From Bacteroidota bacterium (lineage in GTDB: Bacteria > Bacteroidota > Bacteroidia > Chitinophagales > Saprospiraceae): DNA of 7,397 nucleotides. The position numbers were made by a program, and so were the translations under genes. Positions 1-6,201 of the stretch are shown piece after piece (the first letter of the stretch is position 1; every line of letters starts with the position of its first letter). Location of the stretch: positions 1 to 7,397 of the forward strand of contig JAJRUR010000026.1 of assembly GCA_024277695.1 (NCBI GenBank), read 5' to 3'. Under the pieces are notes generated by a model. It had not been told where the DNA came from, did no database searches, and was given only the letters and a program-made list of their open reading frames with translations.

Positions 1-641
1 CCTCCAAATATCATAGAACAAATAGCTCTCGAAGTCTCGGCTGGCATCCCAACGAGCCAGGGTAACCAATAGCGTTCCATTTCCGCCTTGCCCATCATAT
101 CCCAAGGATGTACAAAAATAGCAGCATTGAGCTCTTCTGCTCGTTTAAAAAATGGAAACAGTGCCGGATCGCTTAGGTTCCAGTCGTTGATATGTGAGCC
201 TATTTCTACTCCGGGCATCCCCAATTCTGTCACAGCACGTTCAAGCTCTTGGATAGCTAATTCGGGGTCCTGCATCGGTACGGTAGCTATTCCTACAAAT
301 CGCTCCGGCTGGCGACTGACTACCTCAGCGATGTAATCATTGAAGTATCTGCTTGTCTCCAGAGCGTCTTTGGCTTTGGCCCAATAATGAAACAGTACCG
401 GAATGATGGACAGTACTTGGACATGTACTCCGTGATGATCACAGTCTTTGATGCGCGCCTTAGGATCCCAACAGTTGGACTCGATCTCTCTAAAAAAGCG
501 ATCACCTTGCATCATGCGCGCTACACATTCTCCACAGTGCTCCAGATGGATAAAATCACCATACCCGAATTTTTCGATCCATCGAGGTACATGCTTCGGC
601 ATGATGTGTGTATGGATATCGACTTTAAAAAAATCCGACAT
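1..641 (-). CDS. nbaD: 2-amino-3-carboxymuconate-6-semialdehyde decarboxylase (ACMSD), 3' end cut by window edge
   Basis: Metal-dependent amidohydrolase-fold decarboxylase that converts 2-amino-3-carboxymuconate 6-semialdehyde, the product of the neighbouring dioxygenase, to 2-aminomuconate 6-semialdehyde, steering carbon away from quinolinate and NAD. The first 213 codons are present, about two thirds of a usual ~335-residue enzyme; the frame is open at base 1. Visible landmarks are the N-terminal metal-binding H10-T-H12 pair, substrate-binding R51 just before the ESNCWDP motif (52-60 region), the VLFHYWAK stretch (82-89), metal ligand H178 in FVHPWDM, and YWLPWLVGMPAET (191-203), all strongly matching known ACMSDs. 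The later metal ligand Asp and catalytic His lie outside the window. The ATG at 641 is the only start, since an in-frame TAA lies three codons upstream (650-648). It begins one base after the stop of the dioxygenase gene, so the two are surely cotranscribed and probably translationally coupled. The symbol follows Pseudomonas usage. Function is very secure. Confidence 0.95.
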   Translation of the reverse strand, partial: MSDFFKVDIHTHIMPKHVPRWIEKFGYGDFIHLEHCGECVARMMQGDRFFREIESNCWDPKARIKDCDHHGVHVQVLSIIPVLFHYWAKAKDALETSRYFNDYIAEVVSRQPERFVGIATVPMQDPELAIQELERAVTELGMPGVEIGSHINDWNLSDPALFPFFKRAEELNAAIFVHPWDMMGKAEMERYWLPWLVGMPAETSRAICSMIFG

Positions 642-642
642 A

Positions 643-1170
643 TCAGCTTACAGCTTTGGGAGGCTCCATCACATCACCACAATGCGCACATGTCCTCAGT
701 TCTTCATCGCCATAATAGCTATCAAAAATCACCGGCATGTCGGTCTCGATATCATCTAATGTAAAAGGCGCATGATGGAGCAAATGATTGCAAGATTCGC
801 AATACCATTGTAGTCCGTCTTTTACCCCTTCAGGGCGAGGATACTCAACTACAAGACCTACCGTATTCGCTACGCGCTGTGGTGAATGGGGTACCTTGGC
901 AGGCAATAAAAATATCTCGCCTTCTCGGATCGGGATATCTCGAGATTTGCCGTCTTCTTGGATTTTGAGCACCATGTCGCCTTCAAGTTGATAGAAAAAC
1001 TCCGGGGTTTCGTTGTAGTGATAGTCTTTTCTGGAGTTTGGGCCTCCCACGACCATTATGATGTATTCGCCATCTTTCCAGACGACTTTATTGCCTACGG
1101 GAGGCTTGAGCAAATGCCGATTTTCATCGATCCATTTCTTAAAATTTACAGGTGGGTGTATCGTTGCCAT
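643..1170 (-). CDS. nbaC: 3-hydroxyanthranilate 3,4-dioxygenase (HAO)
   Basis: Cytosolic non-heme Fe(II) cupin dioxygenase that opens the ring of 3-hydroxyanthranilate with O2 to give 2-amino-3-carboxymuconate 6-semialdehyde. I chose the ATG at 1170 (175 residues) because the longer open frame begins with a TTG at 1206, and because WIDENRHLLKPPVGN then falls at residues 13-27, as in the Cupriavidus enzyme. On this numbering the iron ligands are H51, E57 and H95, with substrate-binding R47 and R99 in VPHSPQR and E109 as the active-site acid. The second, rubredoxin-like metal site typical of bacterial HAOs is intact: C124-x2-C127 and C161-x2-C164. Length is normal for the bacterial form. The stop TGA at 645-643 is followed by one base and then the ATG of ACMSD, the enzyme that acts on its product. 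No clear Shine-Dalgarno sequence precedes the start; the leader is A/C-rich, as is common in Bacteroidota. Assignment is essentially certain. Confidence 0.96.
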   Translation of the reverse strand: MATIHPPVNFKKWIDENRHLLKPPVGNKVVWKDGEYIIMVVGGPNSRKDYHYNETPEFFYQLEGDMVLKIQEDGKSRDIPIREGEIFLLPAKVPHSPQRVANTVGLVVEYPRPEGVKDGLQWYCESCNHLLHHAPFTLDDIETDMPVIFDSYYGDEELRTCAHCGDVMEPPKAVS

Positions 1171-1221
1171 GTTTTGGATTTTGGTTGATGTGGCTAAAGT
1201 AATCAATTTTGTACAATTTAG
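1171..1221. other. 51-base gap between the surface-protein gene and the kynurenine-pathway pair
   Basis: The only gap of any size in the window and the likely boundary between the two functional blocks. It is A/T-rich and contains a small palindrome, TTGTACAA (1209-1216), but no G+C-rich stem followed by a T run, so no intrinsic terminator is visible. On the minus strand TACTTTAG (1201-1194) resembles the Bacteroidota -7 element TAnnTTTG, but the nearest upstream TTG is only 12 bases away instead of about 19, so a promoter is not established. Read-through from the upstream gene is possible. Confidence 0.5.
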
Positions 1222-4200
1222 TTAGCGCAGTAAGCTAAGACTTCCTTTATAGCTCTTGATCGTACCATTGATATAGCGTACACGTATCACAAAGACATAG
1301 ACACCGACATCTTGATCCTGTCCGCGATATGTACCATCCCAAGCCTGAGATAAGTCTCCGGGTGTCGTATTGTTACGATCAAAAATAAGATCGCCCCATC
1401 GGTTAAAGATACGGAGTTGTTCTATACGCTCTACCTCAGGGCCTGCATAGATGACCCAATAATCATTGCTACCGTCTCCATTAGGGGTAAAAGCATCCGG
1501 GATAAAGATATCCGGTCGTGCGACGATGACTTGGGTCCGCGCCCGGACTATACACTGACTATCTACTTCGATCATGAGTGTATATTGGGTAGTCTCTAGG
1601 GGTTTTAAGGTGGGATGAAGCTCACCGGGGAGGGTTAATCCATTGTTGGATTCCCATCGTAGCATTGTAATCAGACTGCTGTCAAAACTCAATTTCGGGT
1701 CAAGCGTAATCATCTCTCCGAGTTGGATTTGATAGTATTCATCGAGCACTATAGAAAGCGTAGGTGCTTCATGGATAAGGATATTTTGCAAAGTAGAGCA
1801 TCCGCTTTCGTGCTCTATTTTGAAAGAATAATTGCCTGGCTCCAGCTGTACAGAAACGAAGGGGTCGATCGTGCCAATATCGTCCGAACTTAGCCTGTAG
1901 ATGCCTGGAGTTGATCGCAAAAAGTCGATAGAAATCTGTCCTTTATCTCCACTACAAGCAGGATCTTTTAGCTCAAGAACGACTTCAAAAGAATCCAAAT
2001 CAACTACAACGCTGTCTAGCTTGCTACAAAAATTGTTTTGGTCTGTGGTTCGTACGATGTACAATCCCGGCTGATCTACTTCTATGACTGCATTCGTAGG
2101 GTCGGTGGTGATCTGTCCGTCAGCAGTATTCCAACTGTATGTGTAGCTCATACTGCTATCCTGTGGTGATATTTTGATCCGAGCTCCTGCACAAGGCAAG
2201 GATAAGCCTTCGGGATATATAGTATTTGGCACTCTACGGTCTTCAATAATTTCAAAAGTGATGCTGTCGCTACACAAGTTTATCGTGTCCAGAACTCGGA
2301 GTCCGTATTGACCGGGCTGTCGTGCTTCGGCCGAAGTGCTCGTCCCTGTCAGAGGACCTGACCAAATATATGTTCCGCTATGCTCAAAAATACTTTGCGA
2401 TGCATCGATTGTAACTATCGAATCGCGACAATTGAGTGTGCCTTCGATATCAACAACAGCACGTGGGCTATTCTGGTCAGTGATGATGCTTACTGTGTCC
2501 GTACTTGTGCATCCCGAACTTTGATTGCTTATACGCAGGATATACTGTCCGGCCGCATTTACGATGGGTCGGTAGATATCCGTCGTATCCACTATGTTAC
2601 CTCCGATAGTTGACCAATCCGGTTCAAAATCCGGCCCTTGGCTTGAGGCTCCGGCATCTAGTACGACAAAATTCGGCACACAATACAAGGTATCGGGTAA
2701 GGCTATGCGCGCGACGGGGATGTTCTGATCAGCATAGATGACTACCGTATCCAAGGACACGCATCCGCTACGGATATCGGTCACGCTGAGGATATAAGTA
2801 CCTCCACTACTTACTCTAGGGCGCAAACTCTCCGATCCCGAATCGATCACACCATCCGGACTAGACCATAAGATGATTCGACCGGCAAGGTCGTCCAAAG
2901 TAGCTTGGAGCTGAAGATCGGATATACTACAACTCAAACTGTCATCTGCTCCCGCATCGATTATGGGATAGTTGATATTTTCTGCTACGAAAATAGTATC
3001 CATGTCTATGCACAAGCTTTGAGCATTGACTACAGTCAAAATATATAGTCCTCCCATATCCACCAGAACAGAATCATCTGAGTTTGATCCGATGATGTTA
3101 CCATCCGGACTAGTCCAAGAATGAATATCTTGTGGGCTATTGTTTGTGATAGTTGTCCGAATGTGTACCTGAGGAGTTCTGCAACTAATGGTATCCGGAG
3201 CTACAAAATCGATTTGTGGGGCGACTGTACTTCCCAGCACTTCCAGGGTGTCGGATGCTATACAAAAATTGACCGTATCCCGAACTTCTAAAATGTATAT
3301 ACCTGCTTGATCTACACGCGCAGTGATTTGTGTCCTATCTCCTAAGATATTGCCATTCGGGGTGGTCCAAAGATAAGCGTATGAGGGGCCTTGACTGGAT
3401 CCATTGCCTATCAGATGGAGTGTATCACCGCAACGGATTATCCGATCGGGTCCTGCATCTGCTATCGGGGGGGTACGATCTTGATAGACGTAGATACTAT
3501 CTTGTGTCAGACAGTCATACACTGTATCCCTAAGGACTATGTGATACCAACCCGAATCCGTAGTAGAAATCGTGGAATCATTGACAATATCAAATGTGGA
3601 TGCTCCAAACCAAAGCGATTCTATATTATTTTGCCGGTATGGGTAGCTGTAGGAGATTGGGACAGAAGCGGTTGCACAATCTAGACTGTCAAATGCAGTC
3701 AAATGAACTTGAGGCAATCTATCTAGAAACTCGACAAAGACCGTATCACTACTCGTACACATATTCTGTGCATTAGCCACCGTGAGTACATAGTGCCCTG
3801 TCGTATCTACTATGGCTGTAAGGTTGACTACTGAAACGATATTGCCATCCGGAGTTGTCCACTCTAGTGCAAAGGTAGACACATTGGATATAGTAGGTTC
3901 AATAGTAAATTGATTTTGATTGCAAAAAAACATCGTATCTTTGCCTGCATTGATCTGTGGAAAATCATTGGAAGTTTTGACTTCAACGGTATCTAGGTCT
4001 ATGCAGCCATTGCGTATATTGGTGACCCTCAATTCATAGAGACCTGCTTGACTTACTTGAACTGTATTCATATCGCCTAGGATAGTGCCATTGGGATCTT
4101 TCCATTGGTAGATGATTTCTACTCCGGTTGAGGATGTAGAGCCGTCTAATACTACGATATTCGTATCGCAGTTGATGGTCTGGTCAGGTCCTGCATCAGC

Positions 4201-5439
4201 ATGGGGTGCCATGTTGTCTTCTATGATGATAAATTGTATGATTTCTTGGCACACCGTGCCTCTATAACTTGCTTCGATGGTCAGTTCATAAAAACCTCCG
4301 GCATCTACTTTTACGACACTTTGTGTGGAGTCCGAGCGAAAATTTCCACCTTGAGTCGTCCAACTAAATTTTAGATTTCCGGCACTGACGGTGGCGAAAA
4401 CACCGATATCTACCAAAGTGTCCAGACAAGTAATATCCGGCTCAAATTGTTCGAGGATGTCGATAGTCAGGACGTGCAGATCCAGATTGTAGATGACATC
4501 ACAACCTTGATCATCCACAACCATCAGGTCATAGTATTGTCCTGTTTGATCATAGACTACACCATCGATGACGATTTCTTCTCCTTCACAGATTACGGTA
4601 TCAATATGGATGACTTGAGGGGGATGGACTTGGATGATGACATCGTCCGTAATCTCGCATAATTCTTTCATACTGAAGTCATCCAAGGCAAAGTCATTGC
4701 CGAAAGGCTCGGTATTGAGGTCGGTCAGACAGTATTCTACAGAGGTCAAGTCTCCGGAATACCAAAGTATGCTGTACGGCATCCAATCGCACAGGTCAAG
4801 ACTGACTACATAAGAATCTCCTACTGCTGATCCATCTATTTTGAACTGGAGTTCTGCTGCAGCAAATGGAAATACACTCGTCACCCAGACTTCGAGTTGA
4901 TAGTAGGTATTGGGCTGGATGCTGACTGTCTGACAAAAGATGTCCACATCGGATGCTCTAGAAGCATTGACTACCATCATGAGACCATTGCCGTTCATGA
5001 GCGTATGGTCATCACAAGGCGGAAAATTGCTGTGGACGATATCCGGCGAGGTGGTGAGGCTGTATGTCCCTTCATCTAGGATATCCGCACCGGTAACCGA
5101 TCGGTAGTCCGAATCAAATAGGGTGTCTCCCTGCTCAAAATCTCCATTTTCTATGAGATTTTGTCCATCGCCATCAAGCGCATATCCTTTGAGTGTAAAT
5201 ACTGTAGTTTGGAATACATCAGCGCTTGGGTCTAAAATGGTCGAATCAGAGACTGAGGGTCCGGGAGACCAACGGATAAATATCGGATCCGGCTCTATCG
5301 TACCACTGAGCTGGACGGTTCTACCCGGAGCACACAATTCTTGGTCAGGTCCGGCATCGACTGTCAGATCACATTGGCTGATAGCTACGCTGCTATAGAA
5401 AAATAATATCCAGTATAATATGATTTTTGTAGCGTACAT
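1222..5439 (-). CDS. Large secreted multi-domain PKD-like repeat protein with type B type IX secretion signal
   Basis: A 1405-residue exported protein, probably a surface adhesin or rod. I start it at the ATG at 5439: the longer frame begins with GTG at 5547, runs 86 bases into the sulfotransferase gene, and would put 36 residues before the signal peptide. Domains (5439 start): signal peptide 1-21; short PKD-like domain from DAGPDQELC (about 28-90); jelly-roll-like module opening with NLIENGDFE (94-257); a small domain with ICEGEE and QGCD (274-323); ten PKD-like repeats of 78-84 residues (335-1152), many carrying W-T-x-P-D/N-G-N-I; a SprB-like segment with DPACSGDKG (1153-1226); one further beta-rich domain (1227-1309); and the type B sorting domain (1310-1405). 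There is no catalytic motif, so it looks structural or binding. Its gene follows the sulfotransferase gene by 22 bases (T-rich, no Shine-Dalgarno) and is probably in the same operon. Domain class is firm; ligand and role are unknown. Confidence 0.93.
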   Translation of the reverse strand: MYATKIILYWILFFYSSVAISQCDLTVDAGPDQELCAPGRTVQLSGTIEPDPIFIRWSPGPSVSDSTILDPSADVFQTTVFTLKGYALDGDGQNLIENGDFEQGDTLFDSDYRSVTGADILDEGTYSLTTSPDIVHSNFPPCDDHTLMNGNGLMMVVNASRASDVDIFCQTVSIQPNTYYQLEVWVTSVFPFAAAELQFKIDGSAVGDSYVVSLDLCDWMPYSILWYSGDLTSVEYCLTDLNTEPFGNDFALDDFSMKELCEITDDVIIQVHPPQVIHIDTVICEGEEIVIDGVVYDQTGQYYDLMVVDDQGCDVIYNLDLHVLTIDILEQFEPDITCLDTLVDIGVFATVSAGNLKFSWTTQGGNFRSDSTQSVVKVDAGGFYELTIEASYRGTVCQEIIQFIIIEDNMAPHADAGPDQTINCDTNIVVLDGSTSSTGVEIIYQWKDPNGTILGDMNTVQVSQAGLYELRVTNIRNGCIDLDTVEVKTSNDFPQINAGKDTMFFCNQNQFTIEPTISNVSTFALEWTTPDGNIVSVVNLTAIVDTTGHYVLTVANAQNMCTSSDTVFVEFLDRLPQVHLTAFDSLDCATASVPISYSYPYRQNNIESLWFGASTFDIVNDSTISTTDSGWYHIVLRDTVYDCLTQDSIYVYQDRTPPIADAGPDRIIRCGDTLHLIGNGSSQGPSYAYLWTTPNGNILGDRTQITARVDQAGIYILEVRDTVNFCIASDTLEVLGSTVAPQIDFVAPDTISCRTPQVHIRTTITNNSPQDIHSWTSPDGNIIGSNSDDSVLVDMGGLYILTVVNAQSLCIDMDTIFVAENINYPIIDAGADDSLSCSISDLQLQATLDDLAGRIILWSSPDGVIDSGSESLRPRVSSGGTYILSVTDIRSGCVSLDTVVIYADQNIPVARIALPDTLYCVPNFVVLDAGASSQGPDFEPDWSTIGGNIVDTTDIYRPIVNAAGQYILRISNQSSGCTSTDTVSIITDQNSPRAVVDIEGTLNCRDSIVTIDASQSIFEHSGTYIWSGPLTGTSTSAEARQPGQYGLRVLDTINLCSDSITFEIIEDRRVPNTIYPEGLSLPCAGARIKISPQDSSMSYTYSWNTADGQITTDPTNAVIEVDQPGLYIVRTTDQNNFCSKLDSVVVDLDSFEVVLELKDPACSGDKGQISIDFLRSTPGIYRLSSDDIGTIDPFVSVQLEPGNYSFKIEHESGCSTLQNILIHEAPTLSIVLDEYYQIQLGEMITLDPKLSFDSSLITMLRWESNNGLTLPGELHPTLKPLETTQYTLMIEVDSQCIVRARTQVIVARPDIFIPDAFTPNGDGSNDYWVIYAGPEVERIEQLRIFNRWGDLIFDRNNTTPGDLSQAWDGTYRGQDQDVGVYVFVIRVRYINGTIKSYKGSLSLLR
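1225..1512 (-). other. Type B T9SS C-terminal sorting domain (gliding motility-associated C-terminal domain)
   Basis: The last 96 residues of the large protein carry the recognisable order IFIPDAFTPNGDGSND, LRIFNRWGDLIF, AWDGTYRG, VGVYVFVIRV and a terminal KGSLSLLR. This is the CHU_C / TIGR04131-type domain that directs export through the type IX secretion system across the outer membrane in Bacteroidota. Type B signals, as in Flavobacterium SprB, are longer than type A signals and depend on partner proteins of the PorP/SprF family; none is encoded in this window. Confidence 0.93.
1984..4437 (-). repeat. Ten tandem PKD-like protein repeats with a conserved two-cysteine pattern
   Basis: Repeat units occupy 4437-4204, 4203-3958, 3957-3712, 3711-3466, 3465-3217, 3216-2965, 2964-2716, 2715-2464, 2463-2227 and 2226-1984. 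Each is 78-84 residues and contains exactly two cysteines, one about 12 residues from its start and one 52-59 residues later. Units 2 and 5 open with ADAGPD and units 3 and 7 with related sequences. Most have a W-x-x-P-D/N-G core (units 4 and 9 have lost it), a G-x-Y-x-L strand, and a second cysteine shortly before a DTV/DSI strand. Units 3 and 6 are notably alike (NAQ before the second Cys, TPDGNI/SPDGNI), yet their codons for this stretch differ at synonymous positions, so the array is old and not a recent slippage product. Confidence 0.88.
4669..5160 (-). other. Jelly-roll / carbohydrate-binding-like module in the large secreted protein
   Basis: Residues 94-257 open with NLIENGDFE and close with GNDFALDDFSM, the usual bookends of beta-sandwich modules similar to carbohydrate-binding domains. 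In between are DSDYRS, MMVVNAS, FCQTVSIQPNTYYQLEVWV and a CDW...EYC region. The same arrangement recurs near the N-terminus of Saprospiria secreted proteins as I know them. Carbohydrate binding is plausible because of the fold type and because the operon also encodes glycan export and sulfation, but no ligand residues can be assigned from sequence alone. Confidence 0.6.
5377..5439 (-). other. Sec signal peptide of the large secreted protein
   Basis: From the chosen ATG the first 21 residues consist of a short basic start (MYATK), a hydrophobic core (IILYWILFFYSSV) and an A-I-S cleavage site before Q22-C23. The residues before C23 (I-S-Q) do not fit a lipobox, so signal peptidase I cleavage is expected rather than lipidation. 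This signal peptide is the main reason for preferring the ATG over the upstream GTG. Confidence 0.85.
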
Positions 5440-5461
5440 CGGGAGTAAATATAATAAAAAG

Positions 5462-6190
5462 CTATTCCATAGATCGTATTTTATCCAGACGAGCTTGGCT
5501 ATATATTTTGTAGATTTCAAAATCTTTATGGTTGAGCTCACGGACACGTTGGATAAGTTCTGCGCTCAATTCGGGCATGCGCGAGGCGCTTTTGTTGGCT
5601 TGTAGTGCTTGTTTGGGTTTCCAATGGTAGAGTTTAGTAAGTCGATCAAAGTCAGCATTATATTCTTTAGTGTCGCCGATGAGGTCAAATATTTGTGGGT
5701 CTGTGTCACGAATAAAACGATGTAGGATGTTTTGGTTTCGAGGTATTTCGATAAACTCTTCAAAACTGCGTGCCATCCTAAGGTACAATCCGTACCGGTG
5801 TTCGGGTATATATCCTTTGAGTACATCGGTGAGGTAATTGTAGTTAGAGATCATCCGCTGCAAGGGTTCTCTGATCCAAGTAAAGACCTTAATGTCTTTT
5901 GGTATGTGTACCAATTCATTGAGATGATCCCATCTGAAATGTCCGTGGAGTACACGCGTGTTGTGCGCCAGGTCGGTCAGTTTGGCTGGTCGATCATCTA
6001 TAAATACAGCTTTTTGTGCGATTTTGATATCCAGTCGTTCACAGTTTTTTTTGCCGTATTCTTTCCAAAGAGATAATACCATAGATGTTCCGGCACATTT
6101 TGGGATGTGCAAAAAGACCATTTCCAGTTTTGGCAGATAGATTTTGCCGTCTTGCATGGTCGCTTTTTTTACGGGGAGTTTTATGTTCAT
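5462..6190 (-). CDS. PAPS-dependent carbohydrate-type sulfotransferase (Sulfotransfer_2-like)
   Basis: A 242-residue enzyme expected to transfer sulfate from 3'-phosphoadenylyl sulfate to a sugar or other hydroxyl acceptor in the cytoplasm. The 5'-phosphosulfate-binding loop is VFLHIPKCAGTSM (residues 25-37, catalytic-type K31), the form seen in Golgi carbohydrate sulfotransferases and their bacterial relatives. The 3'-phosphate-binding motif is R107-E-P-L-Q-R-M-I-S115, followed by NYN. An HGHF motif (82-85) lies between them, as in many family members, where a histidine there can act as base. There is no signal peptide or membrane anchor. Start ATG at 6190 lies 11 bases after the ABC ATPase stop and 22 bases before the next gene, so it sits inside an export operon. 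That position suggests the exported glycan, or a precursor, is the acceptor; this is inference, and lipid or protein acceptors cannot be excluded. Confidence 0.86.
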   Translation of the reverse strand: MNIKLPVKKATMQDGKIYLPKLEMVFLHIPKCAGTSMVLSLWKEYGKKNCERLDIKIAQKAVFIDDRPAKLTDLAHNTRVLHGHFRWDHLNELVHIPKDIKVFTWIREPLQRMISNYNYLTDVLKGYIPEHRYGLYLRMARSFEEFIEIPRNQNILHRFIRDTDPQIFDLIGDTKEYNADFDRLTKLYHWKPKQALQANKSASRMPELSAELIQRVRELNHKDFEIYKIYSQARLDKIRSME

Positions 6191-6201
6191 AGTTTGGAGT
6201 A

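Noticed and set aside
88..1188. Plus-strand open frames opposite the decarboxylase and dioxygenase genes
   Set aside because: They lie wholly within well-identified minus-strand genes and their products show no recognisable domain or sensible composition.
1194..1201. TACTTTAG on the minus strand as a Bacteroidota -7 promoter element for the dioxygenase
   Set aside because: One mismatch to TAnnTTTG, and the nearest TTG upstream is 12 bases away instead of about 19; not enough to call a promoter.
1171..1206. Upstream TTG start for the dioxygenase adding 12 residues
   Set aside because: The extra residues have no counterpart in known enzymes, TTG is a rare start, and the ATG at 1170 places the metal ligands at the family positions.
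1222..1238. TTAGC/GCTAA inverted repeat at the stop codon of the large gene as a terminator
   Set aside because: Only a five-pair stem, low in G+C, with no following T run.
1984..4437. Recurring DNA phrases such as ccatccgga(g/c)t(a/t)gtcca as a DNA-level repeat or regulatory array
   Set aside because: They encode the W-T-x-P-D-G core of the protein repeats in frame and vary at synonymous positions; explained by the protein repeats.
5446..5453. TATATTTA on the minus strand as a -7 element for the large secreted protein
   Set aside because: It resembles TAnnTTTG, but no TTTG/TTG sits at the right distance upstream and the transcript would be practically leaderless; the A/T-rich leader explains it.
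5440..5547. GTG start for the large secreted protein at 5547
   Set aside because: It would overlap the sulfotransferase gene by 86 bases and bury the signal peptide behind 36 residues; the ATG at 5439 gives a normal signal peptide.
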